Origin: JBGPIK01 sp041484845
GTDB taxonomy: Bacteria; Desulfobacterota; Binatia; UBA9968
Assembly: GCA_041484845.1 (NCBI GenBank)
Contig: JBGPIK010000435.1
Location: 1-5,626 of the forward strand
DNA length: 5,626 nucleotides
Direction: 5' to 3'
The translations under genes were made by a program, and so were the position numbers. This document shows positions 1 to 5,549 of the stretch, in pieces. The notes below the pieces were generated by a model that worked only from the letters and a program-made list of their open reading frames with translations, had not been told where the DNA came from and did no database searches. Position 1 is the first letter of the stretch; every line of letters begins with the position of its first letter.

Positions 1-1
1 C

Positions 2-124
2 GGCGTCCAGCGTAGTGGCGAAAGCCTTAAGGGCCATGCATGGTTGACCCGAGACGGTAAAACGTTCCTTGAGGAGGGTAATCCCGAAACCCAATTCGCC
101 GTTACCTTTTCCTTTCCAAACTAA
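2..124 (+). CDS. lasso peptide biosynthesis B2 protein (McjB-like leader protease), C-terminal 40 residues
   Basis: The reading frame is open from the left edge to the TAA at 122-124 and encodes 40 residues, so the gene starts outside the window. The fragment contains KGHAWLTRDGK (fragment residues 10-20) followed by FLEEGNPETQF. This matches the end of the B2/McjB transglutaminase-like cysteine protease family (Transglut_core3), where the His of GHAW and the Asp of the following xDG belong to the Cys-His-Asp triad. The Cys would lie upstream, out of view. In this family B2 cuts the leader from a lasso precursor that the RRE protein B1 presents to it. The gene is followed 71 bases later by a nucleotidyltransferase gene on the same strand and, further on, by a leader-like precursor, which supports the call. 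The fragment is short, so identification rests on one motif plus context. Confidence 0.72.
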   Translation, partial: GVQRSGESLKGHAWLTRDGKTFLEEGNPETQFAVTFSFPN

Positions 125-195
125 TGGATGTTTGACCGAGCCATTTTGCGACTGCGGTACCTTTTCGGCAAGCTGTTTTTACGCGACATCGTTAC

Positions 196-1356
196 ATGAA
201 ATGCACTGTGGGCAATTGGCGAAGAGTGGAAGCGTTTAATCGTACCCCGGAAGGCTGCCTTATCCTCGCGGTCTCCTCGGTTCTTGCCGACGACAACAAG
301 CTCAATGATTTAGTCAAGCCAGAACTTGATTGGGGTAAGATCGTGACAAGAGCGATAGCGTGTGACGTAGCGCCGATGCTTTACCACCGCCTAAGGAATT
401 TGCCGGCGGTCCGTTTAGTCCCGCCGCCAGCCATGGATCGTCTCAAAAAGAGTTACCAGTGGCATGCCGGGCGAAACTTGAATCTCTACGGGAAACTCCA
501 AGAAGTGCGCGATGCCTTTGCAAGAGAGAAGATTCCGCTCATTCTATTGAAAGGAGCGGTGTTGGCGGATTTAGTCTACGGCAATGTCGCCCTGCGTCCC
601 ATGCGCGATCTCGACATTTTAGTCAAAAAGAATGATCTGGATGCGGCCGACGAGCTTCTGCAAAGGATGGGTTACACTCCGAGCGAGGCTTACCGCCCGG
701 AGCAATGGTTCCGAAACTTTCATCACAATATTCCTTACCTTTCTCGGGATCGATCGCTCATCTTAGAATTACACCACAATATCGTTTTGCCGGCCGCGCC
801 CGTCACTATTGCGGCTGAGGATCTTTGGCAGGATGCGCGCACGGTCGAAGTCATGAATGAGACCGCCCTGGTTTTGTCTCCTGAAAAATTGATCGTACAT
901 CTCTGTGTTCACCTCGCGTATGACGACCGGTTTTATCGATCCTTACGATCCCTCACCGACATCGCTGCAACCATTGCCTTCTATAAGGAAAACATCGATT
1001 GGACGAAATTCACGAGCGATGTCCGCGCCTACAATGCAGACAGAAGCGTATATTATGCTCTCTGGCTCGCATGCGCGTTGGTCGATGCGGAACTCCCTCT
1101 AGCTGTATTGGAGAGCCTAGCCCGAAGCAAAGGCAATTCCCTTCTGAACGATCGTATCCTGAAATTCGTCATCCAACGATCGATTTCGAGTTTCGAGAAT
1201 GAACATACGGTAATTCCCGCTTGGGCTGTCAAGAGCGTATGCAGTGAACTTATTGTATCGGGAACGCTGTGGCAAAGTGCCGCGGGGCTTTTAAAGCGTT
1301 TTCCCCTGCCGCATGTCCTTAAGAAGTTTCTCGAATCTGTCGTGCGCAAGAGTTAG
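196..1356 (+). CDS. NTP_transf_5-type nucleotidyltransferase family protein of a lasso-like RiPP locus
   Basis: The product has 386 residues and belongs by motif to the uncharacterised nucleotidyltransferase family (NTP_transf_5), a branch of the Pol-beta/MNT superfamily. The core is ILLKGAVLADLVYG (about residues 116-129) followed by LRPMRDLDILV (133-143), in which D138 and D140 form the DxD metal-binding pair. An acidic third position is likely in LELHHNIV (E191). A His-rich helix, LIVHLCVHLAYDDRF (232-246), follows, then a helical C-terminal half without a recognised domain. Family members occur often in lasso clusters, and the neighbours here fit. The substrate is unknown; nucleotidyl transfer to the peptide or to a small molecule is inference. 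The start is uncertain: ATG 196 has no clear Shine-Dalgarno, there is no other start between it and the TGA at 133-135, and GTG 226 is an alternative. No membrane segment or signal peptide is evident, so it is probably cytoplasmic. Confidence 0.85.
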   Translation: MKCTVGNWRRVEAFNRTPEGCLILAVSSVLADDNKLNDLVKPELDWGKIVTRAIACDVAPMLYHRLRNLPAVRLVPPPAMDRLKKSYQWHAGRNLNLYGKLQEVRDAFAREKIPLILLKGAVLADLVYGNVALRPMRDLDILVKKNDLDAADELLQRMGYTPSEAYRPEQWFRNFHHNIPYLSRDRSLILELHHNIVLPAAPVTIAAEDLWQDARTVEVMNETALVLSPEKLIVHLCVHLAYDDRFYRSLRSLTDIAATIAFYKENIDWTKFTSDVRAYNADRSVYYALWLACALVDAELPLAVLESLARSKGNSLLNDRILKFVIQRSISSFENEHTVIPAWAVKSVCSELIVSGTLWQSAAGLLKRFPLPHVLKKFLESVVRKS

Positions 1357-1510
1357 GCTAGCTGAAGGAAGGCTGCTGAGTTTGGGCCGAGAGCGCCCAC
1401 CGATCTCGTCGCCGCCAAAGTAATTGAGCGGGACGATGTACAATGTAGGACAAAATTCGCCATAATGTGACAAAAAATCGGTAATCCGAAGTTTATGCTC
1501 AAAGAATATT

Positions 1511-1564
1511 TTTCTACCGTATATTCTTGTTGCCTTCGAAAATGGCGCATGGTAGAAGGCGACA
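1511..1564 (+). promoter_or_regulatory. two mutually exclusive stems upstream of the precursor gene
   Basis: In the 262-base gap between the nucleotidyltransferase gene and the precursor gene, bases 1511-1520 can pair with 1549-1558 (10 pairs, two G-T wobbles, core TTCTACC/GGTAGAA). Bases 1528-1537 can pair with 1555-1564 (10 pairs, one wobble, core GCCTTC/GAAGGC). The two stems share 1555-1558 and cannot form together. This layout is compatible with an RNA switch or attenuator in the 5' leader of the precursor mRNA, but no known riboswitch class is recognised and chance pairing is possible. A TATATT hexamer at 1520-1525 could be a -10 box but has no convincing -35 partner. If it is the promoter, the first stem would not be transcribed whole. 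Nothing else coding is seen in 1357-1618. Confidence 0.3.
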
Positions 1565-1604
1565 TTGAAGGATTCGCTGTTGTCGGTTGCTTAAATGGAA
1601 TTGG

Positions 1605-1611
1605 AAAGGAG
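1605..1611 (+). promoter_or_regulatory. ribosome binding site of the small precursor gene
   Basis: AAAGGAG lies 7 bases before the ATG at 1619. It is a near-ideal Shine-Dalgarno at near-ideal spacing and the strongest on the + strand near any start in the window. It is the main reason for treating the 46-codon frame as a real gene and for choosing this start over the overlapping frame that begins at 1495. Confidence 0.8.
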
Positions 1612-1618
1612 ACTAGCG

Positions 1619-1759
1619 ATGAAGAAAGAGAATGCAAAAACGGAAGAAAAACAACTGAAGGCCAAGGCAAACGGGAAAGAGGCATACAAGAAGCCAGCCC
1701 TTAGCAAGCACACCTCGCTCAGAGACATCACTGGAATGGCCTATATTCCAATAAGCTAG
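1619..1759 (+). CDS. lasso RiPP-type leader peptide with a short atypical tail (putative RiPP precursor)
   Basis: The gene encodes 46 residues, ATG to TAG, behind a strong AAAGGAG site. The N-terminal half is Lys-rich and hydrophilic (10 Lys in the whole peptide). Residues 23-38 read YKKPALSKHTSLRDIT, which fits the lasso leader consensus YxxPxLxxxGxxxxxT in spacing: Y23, P26, L28 and the penultimate-type T38. The consensus Gly is replaced by T32. In known lasso systems B1 binds the Y-P-L part and B2 cuts two residues after the Thr. Here that leaves about MAYIPIS (residues 40-46), with no Asp or Glu, so a canonical lasso isopeptide ring cannot form. It may be a degenerate or frameshifted precursor, or a RiPP with another modification. 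The upstream B2 fragment and nucleotidyltransferase gene support a RiPP role. It is the last gene before the convergent pilus operon, and no transporter or isopeptidase gene follows it. Confidence 0.75.
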   Translation: MKKENAKTEEKQLKAKANGKEAYKKPALSKHTSLRDITGMAYIPIS

Positions 1760-1828
1760 AAAAGAGCGATACCTTTTAAGACGCCACCTCTCGTCAATAT
1801 CAAGCCAGTTCGCCGTGCGTCTATCTAG

Positions 1829-1846
1829 CTAAGGGCGTCCCTTTAG
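1829..1846 (+). terminator. possible terminator after the precursor gene
   Basis: CTAAGGG (1829-1835) pairs with CCCTTTAG (1839-1846) around a 3-base loop with one bulged T. An outer CGCCG/CGGCG pair (1811-1815 with 1848-1852) could extend the structure. A T-rich stretch (about 1857-1882) begins some ten bases later rather than directly after the stem, so it is a weak candidate for a + strand terminator of the precursor transcript. Confidence 0.3.
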
Positions 1847-1963
1847 TCGGCGGTGGTTTATTCGTAATTTTATTTCGTTTATCTCATTAAGCCTTACGAG
1901 ATTTGATTGCGGTTGCGCGATCGCGCGGGGAGCTTCACCGGACCAAGAAGAACCTGTTTCTGG

Positions 1964-1997
1964 CCAACTGCCATTGTCAACCGACAATGGCAGTTGG
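1964..1997 (-). terminator. perfect 15-bp hairpin beyond the end of the pilus operon
   Basis: Bases 1964-1978 (CCAACTGCCATTGTC) are the exact reverse complement of 1983-1997, with a 4-base AACC loop. The hairpin starts 31 bases past the tadG-like stop codon on the - strand, the normal place for an intrinsic terminator. Neither side has a proper T-run: reading leftward the - strand continues CCAGAAACAGGTTCTTCTT. It may end transcription poorly, protect the 3' end of the mRNA, or serve the convergent transcripts from both sides. A protein-binding inverted repeat cannot be excluded. Confidence 0.55.
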
Positions 1998-2028
1998 ATC
2001 AATCAAACCGTACCGCTAGAAGCGATTA

Positions 2029-3639
2029 TCAGAGAACCAGCCTGAGTTTCAGCAGCGCGGCAACTTCCTGGAAAATCATTTGCAGTTGCGTTGAAACGTT
2101 GCCGTTTACATCAACGATGTAAACCTTGCCTTTCTGCTGCGTACTGTCGATGCACGGGCCAGCGCAAGAAGGCCAGGATTGAGTCAAGTCCGCATGCGTA
2201 TCCCCATCGATCGTGGTGGTTGGCGCGTTACATACAGTGGTTATGTTTTCCACTACTCCAGTTGCGGCATTTAGTATGTCGGTCGCATTGGACATACGCG
2301 CCAGCAGACATTTTGCATTTGCGTCAACGCTGTTTTGTGGATTGGTCGCGTCAGGTTTCCCTATCGCGATGGCGAAAAAGACCACATCGTGTTCCCCGCC
2401 GCTTCCGCAGGCGGTATTCCCGTAACCGCAGTTCCTAATGAAATTGGCTTCATACATGGCGCCATTTCCGGTCGCTACACAACCTGTAATCGCACGTGTA
2501 CAGCGAATAATGTCCAGGTAGGTCGTTGGAACGTCTCCGGAAGTAACGTACCCCAGGCCTGTATCTGTTGTGGTAAGCGAGCCGCGCAGGCCGCTGTGAG
2601 TGGTATATGGCGAAGAACATGCCGGACCAGCAACCGTACAGTAGGTGGTTACGCCCAGTTTGCAACCGGCCGTTCCGCCCGTATTACCGGGCGCAGGTAG
2701 TGTTGCGCCGGTTTTGGGATCGCTCTGGCACTCTGCGACGGTGCTGCGTTTCATGAATGTAGGCTGGCCGTCAGTAACCAAAAGGACGGCCTTTCGCGTC
2801 GTGGCTCGAGTGGGATCTGCAAACGCCGTTACAAGCGGCGCCCGCGCCGTTTGCAGGGCTTCCATCGTATTTGTTCCGCCTCCAGCGGCTAGGCCGTTCA
2901 CGCCGTTCTGCAGCGTGGTGAGAAAAGAGCTGGTCGTGGCGCTCAGCGGTATATCCGGCGTGCAAGTACCGGATGTTGTCGAATCGTGACCGCTCGTGCC
3001 ACAACCGCGCGTAGAAAAACTGACCATACCGACTTGATCATCGGCCGAAAAAGTATTGGATAGCCCGAGGAACCCATTGACCGCGGTTTTAAGCGAATTG
3101 ATCTTCGTCTGCCCGGCTCCGTCCACACCATTCATCGATCCTGATCGATCGAGCACAAGCATCAGATCAACCGGTCTTTCGGGGCCGGCTTGCGCGGTCG
3201 CGGCGACATTCACCGTGGAGTAATCGCCCGGAACCATAAAGCCAAGAAATCTCAGAAACGTTGTCGGCATGGGTTCAGTGGCGTTCACTTCAACGTTTTT
3301 TATCGGTGGTCCGCCGGCAACCGTGGCATCAAAGAAACGAAGGGTGACTGTCAGATTGGAACTCCCGCTGACACACGCGCCGGTGCCGTTTATCGTGACC
3401 TGCGCGCCATTCATCACCATCGAGTCACAAGCCGCCTGAGTTGCAGCAGTTTCATATCCCGCCTGCCCTTTTAATATCTTGGCGGCCGCAAGAGCAGCCC
3501 CGTCGACCAGGCGAGCAATGCGAGCTTTTTCCAAGTACGCCCTGCCGAAGTCGAGAGCAAAGCCGATAAAGGTTCCAAGCAACGCAAAGCCCAAAGTGAG
3601 GAAGATGAGGACAGATCCTGTTTGGTTTAATTTTCGCAT
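2029..3639 (-). CDS. TadG-like pilus assembly protein with VWA domain
   Basis: The product has 536 residues. The N-terminus, MRKLNQTGSVLIFLTLGFAL and on to about residue 36, has the short basic head and single hydrophobic helix of the TadE/G-like Flp pilus family, followed by FGRAYLEKARIARLVDGAALAAA, typical of TadG proteins. It would be anchored in the inner membrane with the rest outside. A von Willebrand factor A domain begins near 155: DLMLVLDRSGSMNG gives the MIDAS DxSxS (D164, S166, S168), GGGTNT supplies T256, and LLVTDGQP supplies D290, so all metal-binding positions are present. An insert of about 125 residues follows, and the fold resumes at HDVVFFAIAIG (418-427). The end, LQMIFQEVAALLKLRL, is the usual VWA closing helix and strand. 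Sixteen Cys suggest disulfides. GGAG lies 10 bases before the start. It is the third gene of the operon, 33 bases after the preceding TadE-like gene. A role in pilus anchoring or adhesion is inferred. Confidence 0.85.
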   Translation of the reverse strand: MRKLNQTGSVLIFLTLGFALLGTFIGFALDFGRAYLEKARIARLVDGAALAAAKILKGQAGYETAATQAACDSMVMNGAQVTINGTGACVSGSSNLTVTLRFFDATVAGGPPIKNVEVNATEPMPTTFLRFLGFMVPGDYSTVNVAATAQAGPERPVDLMLVLDRSGSMNGVDGAGQTKINSLKTAVNGFLGLSNTFSADDQVGMVSFSTRGCGTSGHDSTTSGTCTPDIPLSATTSSFLTTLQNGVNGLAAGGGTNTMEALQTARAPLVTAFADPTRATTRKAVLLVTDGQPTFMKRSTVAECQSDPKTGATLPAPGNTGGTAGCKLGVTTYCTVAGPACSSPYTTHSGLRGSLTTTDTGLGYVTSGDVPTTYLDIIRCTRAITGCVATGNGAMYEANFIRNCGYGNTACGSGGEHDVVFFAIAIGKPDATNPQNSVDANAKCLLARMSNATDILNAATGVVENITTVCNAPTTTIDGDTHADLTQSWPSCAGPCIDSTQQKGKVYIVDVNGNVSTQLQMIFQEVAALLKLRLVL

Positions 3640-3672
3640 AGACGTGCCGCTCCGTTTTTATTCCGATTACGT

Positions 3673-4230
3673 TTAGGTGCCACTCACATTGGTAAAAATC
3701 GTTCTGTCATAGAATGTCGTGTTAATGAGGTTGCTTCCCACGTAGGTCATGACGTCGGGGGCATAATTGTAGTAAACCTCGATCGCGTGGAAAGTTTGGC
3801 CGGGCTCAATAGTGCCGATTCCGGAAATGACCGTTACATTGCCGCCGACAGCGCCAAGCTTGCTGTTCTGCGCGTAGTTGCCCCTAATAATCTGGCTTTG
3901 AACTTGGTAGGTGCACGGCTTTGGCGGGCAAGGTATCCCCGGATTTTGAATGATTTTGGAATAGATGACGCGCCATTGCGCCTGATTGGTAGAACGGATC
4001 GTCGGCGCCGCCGCTGTAATGATGGCATCTAATGCGGTATTGGGAGGGGTGTTTCGAGCGGTCAAGTTTGCTCCCTCGCGAGTCGTGCTGGTGATGGTTA
4101 GATAATCGCTGATGACCGAGCCCACCTCAATGGCGCCATAGAGCAGCGCTACCATAATTGGAAAAATGAAGGTCAGCTCGATGAGAGTTTGACCTTTACT
4201 TACGCGGAGAGTTTTTTGAATTGAAGTCAT
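3673..4230 (-). CDS. TadE-like pseudopilin (second of the operon)
   Basis: The product has 185 residues, normal for TadE-family proteins. The N-terminus is a short basic head, then SKGQTLIELTFIFPIMVALLYG. Gly13 precedes QTLIE, so cleavage after Gly would place Glu at +5 (E18), as in class III/IVb prepilins processed by a TadV-type peptidase. One hydrophobic helix (about 15-40) continues into a polar stretch ending TSTTREGANLTARN, which holds the family's REGA motif (51-54). The remainder is a beta-rich extracytoplasmic domain with two Cys (C101, C106) that could form a small loop. In Tad systems TadE-type pseudopilins are minor subunits needed for pilus assembly. The gene starts 19 bases after the upstream tadE-like stop, with its own AGAGGAG site, and is followed by the VWA gene. 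Confidence 0.87.
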   Translation of the reverse strand: MTSIQKTLRVSKGQTLIELTFIFPIMVALLYGAIEVGSVISDYLTITSTTREGANLTARNTPPNTALDAIITAAAPTIRSTNQAQWRVIYSKIIQNPGIPCPPKPCTYQVQSQIIRGNYAQNSKLGAVGGNVTVISGIGTIEPGQTFHAIEVYYNYAPDVMTYVGSNLINTTFYDRTIFTNVSGT

Positions 4231-4243
4231 GGCGTTTATATAA

Positions 4244-4250
4244 CTCCTCT
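4244..4250 (-). promoter_or_regulatory. ribosome binding site of the second tadE-like gene
   Basis: On the - strand AGAGGAG begins on the last base of the upstream TAA stop codon (4250-4252) and lies 13 bases before the ATG at 4228-4230. The spacing is long, but the overlap with the stop codon suggests that translation of the two tadE-like genes is linked by reinitiation. Confidence 0.6.
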
Positions 4251-4819
4251 TAGCTTGTCGGATAGGGTTCGTTTTTCCAGGTGGTGCTTAATTGAAAGGG
4301 AACTCCCCCTGCAGGAAAAAATTGCGATGCAAACGGCATCATGGCCGGTTTCTTGAGATTCACGGTCACTATTACCGTTTGCTCGGGGCCTCCTCCCGGA
4401 GCACTGCAAGCAGCGCCGATACAAGCGAATTGGAACGCTGTCCCTAAACTCGGGCATTGCAGGCCCGTAGCGATTACGTTGGCGCAAAAAACATCATGGA
4501 TCATTTGATCTCTGGGAATATTATTCCCATTGCTATCTTGTCCCGTTCGGCCGGTTACCATGTACCTGCCCGCTGTTCGGAGAGCGTGTTGTAGGGTGAC
4601 TTTTGTGTAAAGCAGATGTGAGAACTCCACGATCGCCATGAATAGAGTGAAAAATAGAATGAAGGCAAAGGTTAGCTCAACGGCGGCTTGACCACGATGG
4701 CTTTGTAAGAATCTCGGGCAATCTAAGGAGGATGTATGTCGAGCAAGGTCTTTTCGGGATATTTTCATGGAGCTATTCCCCAATTTCCTAAAGAGGTTGT
4801 AATTTATTCGTGGAAACAT
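4250..4819 (-). CDS. TadE-like pseudopilin (first of the operon)
   Basis: The product has 189 residues from the ATG at 4817-4819. The head is basic, then SHRGQAAVELTFAFILFF: Gly43 precedes QAAVE, giving Glu at +5 (E48) for prepilin-type cleavage. The hydrophobic helix spans about 45-70 and leads to the LQHALRTAGRYMVTG segment typical of TadE proteins. The extracytoplasmic part contains five Cys (C112, C122, C133, C138 and C34 in the head) and a Gly-Pro-rich turn (PGGGPEQ). The 43-residue head is long for the family. The Met at residue 18 (ATG 4766-4768), with TAGGAAATTGGGGAA upstream, is an equally good or better start and gives a 172-residue protein. It heads the three-gene operon, 19 bases before the second tadE-like gene. 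It is distinct in sequence from that paralogue beyond the helix. Confidence 0.85.
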   Translation of the reverse strand: MFPRINYNLFRKLGNSSMKISRKDLARHTSSLDCPRFLQSHRGQAAVELTFAFILFFTLFMAIVEFSHLLYTKVTLQHALRTAGRYMVTGRTGQDSNGNNIPRDQMIHDVFCANVIATGLQCPSLGTAFQFACIGAACSAPGGGPEQTVIVTVNLKKPAMMPFASQFFPAGGVPFQLSTTWKNEPYPTS

Positions 4820-5160
4820 TTAGGCAACCGACACCCAATCAATGGCAATACGCGTGCCAATAAAATGTGAGTCTGAAGAGAACAAAAGATTTCGCAATTT
4901 CGACAACTTAACCCTAAATATGTAAAAGAGAATTAGGCTCCCCGTCTTCCTCGGACAAACTGACACATTCCCATGTCATGGACGTCAAATTGAGAAAGTT
5001 TCGCCTGCCAACAGTACATTTTTGTATCGGCAGTTTTTGAGGATCTCTGCATGGACTAAAAACGCGCTAATTTACGGTCTGTGTGAAATATTTAACGAAG
5101 AGACGAATCTCGTCGAAATTTTTGCGGGAGGGTCAATTTCGTGCAATCGGGAAAATGAAC
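4820..5160. other. intergenic region upstream of the pilus operon
   Basis: No convincing gene is seen. This stretch must hold the promoter of the leftward pilus operon unless it is transcribed from further right. On the - strand a TTGACG hexamer (4979-4985 region) resembles a -35 box but has no good -10 at 17 bases. Next to it is a small palindrome, CCATG-T-CATGG (4971-4981), which could be an operator. Both are weak, so no promoter is called. Confidence 0.35.
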
Positions 5161-5223
5161 TACGCCGCAGCAAGCTGACGGGGTATCAGACCATAGCGGT
5201 GAGATGTTATCCCAACGACGTCA
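5161..5223. repeat. diverged intergenic direct repeat, copy 1
   Basis: This copy shares in order CAGCAAGCTG, CGGGG-ATCA-ACC, AGCG and CAACGACGTCA with a second copy at 5371-5425, with a few indels between the blocks. The central stem seen in copy 2 is degraded here. The CAGCAAGCTGCGGGG type of motif is familiar to me from dispersed intergenic repeats of several soil and sediment lineages; this is recognition from memory, not a search. Confidence 0.55.
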
Positions 5224-5293
5224 CCCCCGAATGTTTTAATCGTGGTTCGACTGTGCTCACCACGACCCTGAGCTACGTCGAATGGGTCGGGGG

Positions 5294-5339
5294 TCCAGGT
5301 TCGGTCTCGCCTGGATTCCCGATAGAAGCATTCGGGAAT
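5294..5339. repeat. paired stem-loops with GGATTCCCG/CGGGAATGACG motif
   Basis: TCCAGG (5294-5299) pairs with CCTGGA (5310-5315), and ATTCCCGA (5315-5322) pairs perfectly with TCGGGAAT (5332-5339) over a 9-base loop. The string CCTGGATTCCCG...CGGGAATGACG matches a widespread type of bacterial intergenic palindromic repeat. The call as a repeat family member is from recognition; only one copy is in the window. Confidence 0.5.
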
Positions 5340-5370
5340 GACGGACTCTAAGAGGTCTGAAATAGCTCAT

Positions 5371-5425
5371 TACGCAGCAAGCTGCGGGGAATCAAACCCG
5401 CAGCGATTGAAAGGCAACGACGTCA
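5371..5425. repeat. diverged intergenic direct repeat, copy 2, with stem-loop
   Basis: This is the better preserved copy of the repeat at 5161-5223. It contains a perfect 8-bp stem, GCTGCGGG (5381-5388) with CCCGCAGC (5397-5404), over an 8-base GAATCAAA loop. An overlapping palindrome, CGCAGC-AA-GCTGCG (5373-5386), competes for the same arm. It ends with the shared CAACGACGTCA block. Confidence 0.58.
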
Positions 5426-5459
5426 TAGTCGGTAGTGTTTCAGCCGAGGATGGTGAAAA

Positions 5460-5489
5460 CCTCTCGCCTTCAAACGAAGGACGGTGAGG
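5460..5489. repeat. imperfect hairpin
   Basis: CCTTC (5467-5471) pairs with GAAGG (5476-5480) over an AAAC loop. The stem continues outward with CCTC (5460-5463) and GAGG (5486-5489) through small bulges. No T-run follows, so it is not called as a terminator. It leads directly into the next repeat element. Confidence 0.35.
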
Positions 5490-5510
5490 CCCTTCGGCGT
5501 ACTCAGGGTA
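5490..5510. repeat. CCCTTCG...CTCAGGGT element, copy 1
   Basis: CCCTTCGGCGTACTCAGGGTA is an imperfect palindrome with CCCT/AGGG ends, matched by a second element 60 bases to the right (5550-5572). It resembles a common type of short intergenic repeat in environmental genomes (recognition only). Confidence 0.5.
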
Positions 5511-5549
5511 AACTCCGCCGAGAAATCCCTGTCTCGATCAAGCAGAAGA

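Noticed and set aside
1353..1685. Open frame of 110 codons on the - strand between the nucleotidyltransferase and precursor genes
   Set aside because: Its product is low-complexity and Ser/Leu/Pro-rich without a domain, it is antisense to the precursor, and it has no sign of a translation signal.
1495..1704. Open frame of 69 codons on the + strand overlapping the precursor gene
   Set aside because: It has no ribosome binding site. It overlaps in another frame the small gene at 1619-1759, which has a strong site and a recognised leader motif.
2091..3004. Several open frames on both strands within the VWA gene
   Set aside because: They are shadows of the long tadG-like frame; their translations are Arg/Cys/Ser-rich and have no domain.
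4971..4985. Promoter of the pilus operon with TTGACG and a CCATGTCATGG palindrome
   Set aside because: No acceptable -10 box at the right distance could be found, so it is mentioned only in the description of the intergenic region.
5022..5351. Open frame of 109 codons on the + strand, starting with TTG
   Set aside because: It has no ribosome binding site or recognisable domain, and its right half runs through a diverged repeat and a palindromic intergenic element. The frame is most likely open by chance.
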